Assembly (NCBI GenBank): GCA_910588365.1
Contig: CAJUQS010000163.1
Coordinates: forward strand, 1 to 22,890
From: an uncultured Oscillospiraceae bacterium
GTDB lineage: Bacteria; Bacillota; Clostridia; Oscillospirales; Oscillospiraceae
Reading direction: 5' to 3'
Length of the DNA: 22,890 nt
Shown here: positions 21,497-22,890 of the stretch, one piece after another
How the letters are laid out: every line of letters starts with the position of its first letter
Position numbering within the stretch: the first letter of the stretch is position 1
The notes under the pieces: model-generated
Told to the model about the DNA's origin: nothing
The model's database searches: none
What the model saw: the letters and a program-made list of their open reading frames with translations, nothing else
Position numbers and translations under genes: made by a program

Positions 21497-21934
21497 TTAC
21501 ATTGTCAATCTCTTTTCAGTTTCAGCAATATCTTTTTCAATCAGCGGACGCATACTGTCCTTATATTTTGATAAATCGGCATTCCGCAAACACGATAATA
21601 TTACTGGAACATATTGCGGCTTTGCCGAACCAATCTGCGCAAGAGCCTTTATGCATTGTCTGGCCGTAATTGGCTTTTCATCTGTTATATGCGCAAGAAA
21701 GTCAGAAATTATCAAGTCAAAACGGTTTTCTTCATCCCACTGAGCATTTGCCGCGAGGATATACAACACTCGGTTTCTCACAAATGATTTTGGATGATTA
21801 AGCAAAGAGGCAAAGTCATCAAAATATTCGTACCATTCATCGGTTTCTTGACTTTCTGATATAATTTTATCGGCAAAAGCGCAAGCATATTTATCGTCTT
21901 TTGCTGTCAACTTTGCTATAATGTTTTCTATCAT
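21497..21934 (-). CDS. Small HEAT-like repeat protein (often annotated SufBD-like), AT-rich
   Basis: 145 aa, all-helical in appearance. Short helix pairs such as DDFASLLNHPKSFVRNRVLYILAANAQWD and ARQCIKALAQIGSAKPQYVPVIL look like HEAT repeats. Close relatives in Clostridia carry the uninformative name SufBD protein; I see no Fe-S cluster motif. GGGAG lies 6 bases before the ATG and a good promoter is upstream. By my count 21541-21840 is about 40% G+C, far below the neighbouring genes, with AT-rich codon use. This points to recent transfer. A protein-binding role is the most that can be said. Confidence 0.82.
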   Translation of the reverse strand: MIENIIAKLTAKDDKYACAFADKIISESQETDEWYEYFDDFASLLNHPKSFVRNRVLYILAANAQWDEENRFDLIISDFLAHITDEKPITARQCIKALAQIGSAKPQYVPVILSCLRNADLSKYKDSMRPLIEKDIAETEKRLTM

Positions 21935-21967
21935 GGCTATCTCCCTGACTCACGATTTGTCGAATCG

Positions 21968-21996
21968 AGTATACCATCAATACTAACGACATTCAA
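21968..21996 (-). promoter_or_regulatory. Promoter of the HEAT-like gene
   Basis: Minus-strand -35 TTGAAT (21991-21996), 17-bp spacer, -10 TATACT (21968-21973) with extended TGG. A 5-5-5 inverted repeat CGATT-TGTCG-AATCG (21955-21969) covers the expected start site. Confidence 0.8.
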
Positions 21997-22181
21997 CCCT
22001 CATTTACAGGTGCTGATAGTAGTGCAAACAATGCACCGGTATATACCCGGCGGAGTTGCCCCCGGAGGGCACACGGCTGCCGTTAGGCCGTACCATCGTC
22101 GGCCCCTGGCCGGTGGTGAGTAAATGCGCTGTTAGAAATGCAGTGGTCTGGTGAAACCACCCTTTTATACATTACATCTCA
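21997..22181. other. Unexplained G+C-rich intergenic segment
   Basis: No gene could be firmly supported. It includes a possible 30-codon frame at 22031-22123 and a small hairpin GTGGT/ACCAC (22143-22160) followed by CCCTTTTAT, which resembles a weak terminator. Composition changes sharply from the AT-rich gene on its left. It may be the remnant of a mobile element or a lost gene. Confidence 0.4.
22031..22123 (+). CDS. Possible 30-aa small ORF or remnant
   Basis: ATG at 22031 to TAA gives MHRYIPGGVAPGGHTAAV..., rich in Gly, Arg, Pro and His. There is no good Shine-Dalgarno sequence and no promoter nearby. I do not recognise a family. It could be the preserved tail of a degraded gene rather than a working small protein. 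Confidence 0.2.
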   Translation: MHRYIPGGVAPGGHTAAVRPYHRRPLAGGE

Positions 22182-22348
22182 CCAGGATTTGTTTGAAAAC
22201 CGTCAAAACGCCGTCTGAGAGTCCCTTTTTCCGCCGGGGCATCGTTGATTTTTTATGGAATCGTCAGGATTCCTGCGAAAAATCGCCCTGCTCAGCAAAA
22301 AGCTCTGCCCTTAACTGGCATTCTGCCAGTTATAAAACAGACTCCAGG
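22182..22348. repeat. MITE-like repeat B3 (diverged)
   Basis: About 167 bp. The left end CCAGGATTTGTTTGAAAAC and right end TATAAAACAGACTCCAGG are diverged inverted repeats. The interior keeps GTCAGGATTCCTGCG as in repeats A and B1. A 9-bp hairpin TAACTGGCA-ttc-TGCCAGTTA (22312-22332) sits near the right end and has no counterpart in B1. No gene. Confidence 0.65.
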
Positions 22349-22360
22349 CAGAAAAAAAGA

Positions 22361-22389
22361 TTGTAATTTTCCCAAATCTGTTATATACT
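22361..22389 (+). promoter_or_regulatory. Promoter of the small membrane protein gene
   Basis: -35 TTGTAA (22361-22366), 17-bp spacer, -10 TATACT (22384-22389), starting 13 bases after the end of repeat B3. Confidence 0.85.
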
Positions 22390-22421
22390 AGGGAGACAAT
22401 ACAGATATGGGAGGACCTACC

Positions 22422-22613
22422 ATGAAAAGTACATGGCGTTTTGTGATGAAGATCGTCGGCCTCTCCCTGGCGCTGGCCGGGGCGATCTGTCTGGTGATCG
22501 GCTTCTGGGACAAGCTGGCTGAGGATGCCGTCGCGGCCAAGAGTGCGCTGAGCAGAAAGCGCGGCTGCTGCCCCGAGTTCGATGATTACGACGACGATCT
22601 GCTGTGCGAGTGA
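22422..22613 (+). CDS. Small single-pass membrane protein
   Basis: 63 aa. Residues about 6-27 (RFVMKIVGLSLALAGAICLVIG) form one membrane helix, followed by a short basic stretch (KSALSRKRG), a Cys pair (GCCPEF) and an acidic tail (DDYDDDLLCE). I know no function; similar short membrane proteins occur as hypotheticals in related gut Firmicutes. The ATG at 22422 has GGGAGG 7 bases upstream; an in-frame ATG at 22407 would overlap that site. A full promoter and two following hairpins mark it as an independent expressed unit, supporting it as a real gene. Confidence 0.8.
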   Translation: MKSTWRFVMKIVGLSLALAGAICLVIGFWDKLAEDAVAAKSALSRKRGCCPEFDDYDDDLLCE

Positions 22614-22624
22614 CCCTGCCCGAG

Positions 22625-22658
22625 TGAGGCGCCGCCCGAGTATTCGGGCGGCGCCTCA
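22625..22658 (+). terminator. 15-bp perfect hairpin after the small membrane protein gene
   Basis: TGAGGCGCCGCCCGA (22625-22639) pairs perfectly with 22644-22658 around GTAT. It starts 11 bases after the stop. No U run follows directly, but a second terminator follows at once. Confidence 0.75.
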
Positions 22659-22664
22659 GCGTGT

Positions 22665-22691
22665 CAAAAAAGTGGCAGCGCCACTTTTTTG
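22665..22691 (+). terminator. Intrinsic terminator
   Basis: CAAAAAAGTGGC (22665-22676) pairs with GCCACTTTTTTG (22680-22691), loop AGC; the short G+C core followed by TTTTTT is the classic form. The A run on the other arm makes it usable from either direction. Confidence 0.85.
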
Positions 22692-22730
22692 AGAAGGAAG
22701 GTCCGGGCCCTGGCGGGCTTTGCCCGCCTA

Positions 22731-22890
22731 AGAGCCTGTTTAATATCTCAGCGTGTGCGGATTGGCGAGATAGATTTTTTGCCCTGCAAGGCAAAAAGCC
22801 GCAGAAATCCTGACGGATTGCAAGGATTTTTAACGCAGTCAGGGCGGAAACTATGCCGCCAAGGCGGGCGCGGGGAGATGTTAAACAGGC
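22731..22890 (+). repeat. MITE-like repeat A, right copy (near full length)
   Basis: Begins AGAGCCTGTTTAATATCTC and reaches the window end with GGAGATGTTAAACAGGC, giving terminal inverted repeats of about 17 bp. The 22731-22846 part matches window 1-193 in inverted orientation, without the 72-bp insertion. The interior has nested hairpins (GCCCTGCAAGGC; GCCGCCAAGGCGG). No gene. Confidence 0.8.

Noticed and set aside
21396..21743. 115-codon plus-strand frame after the lipoprotein
   Set aside because: Antisense to the HEAT-like gene, whose own promoter, ribosome site and protein pattern are much better.
22151..22366. 71-codon frame over repeat B3
   Set aside because: Lies within the repeat, has no ribosome site and no recognisable protein character.

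Overview
The window looks like chromosomal DNA of a high-G+C gut-type Firmicute, probably a Clostridium cluster IV / Oscillospiraceae relative of the Flavonifractor, Lawsonibacter or Oscillibacter type. This is inferred from the gene families (MraZ/RsmH, YloU/YloV pair, YerC-type TrpR homologue, the long form of urocanate hydratase), Firmicute-like sigma-A promoters (TTGnnn-17-TATACT occurs repeatedly), strong AGGAGG ribosome sites and G+C-rich coding DNA. No rRNA, tRNA, CRISPR array, prophage or intact transposase gene was seen.

Layout. (1) 1-3471, leftward: rsmD-coaD-coiled-coil protein, ending in a strong terminator, then mraZ-rsmH, the start of a division/cell-wall cluster, with its own promoter and three 10-bp MraZ-type boxes. 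(2) 3712-6324, rightward: an Asp23/YloU protein and a FakA/YloV kinase subunit, a terminator, then a GNAT acetyltransferase. (3) 6427-14429: histidine degradation. hutH, hutU, hutI, ftcD and fchA encode conversion of histidine to glutamate with transfer of the formimino group to tetrahydrofolate and release of ammonia. A TrpR-like YerC-family regulator gene lies antisense between hutH and hutU, and a perfect 9-9-9 inverted repeat brackets the -10 box of the hutH promoter. A DUF3786 protein closes the rightward run. (4) 14522-16109: rplS (L19) with a structured leader, divergent from an RluA/RluD-type pseudouridine synthase. (5) 16404-17669: a leftward Gfo/Idh/MocA oxidoreductase. (6) 17929-21399, rightward: a TVP38/VTT membrane protein overlapping a GT2 glycosyltransferase, then a hotdog thioesterase and a lipoprotein whose Shine-Dalgarno sequence is buried in a long hairpin. 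(7) 21420-22890: an accessory-looking end with an AT-rich HEAT-like gene, unexplained intergenic DNA and a 63-aa membrane protein gene.

The main layer beyond ordinary genes is a set of non-coding repeats: an about 160-170 bp MITE-like superfamily (both window ends, 8433-8600, 22182-22348 and a fragment at 16238), a second family with TAGTGGT ends (12934-13099, 16150-16241), and a double-hairpin element found just downstream of three stop codons. Inverted copies of one repeat form both window ends, so the window may be a contig broken at that repeat. I found no convincing new multi-gene system. The best leads are the hut operator/regulator pairing, the SD-sequestering hairpin before the lipoprotein, and the repeat families.
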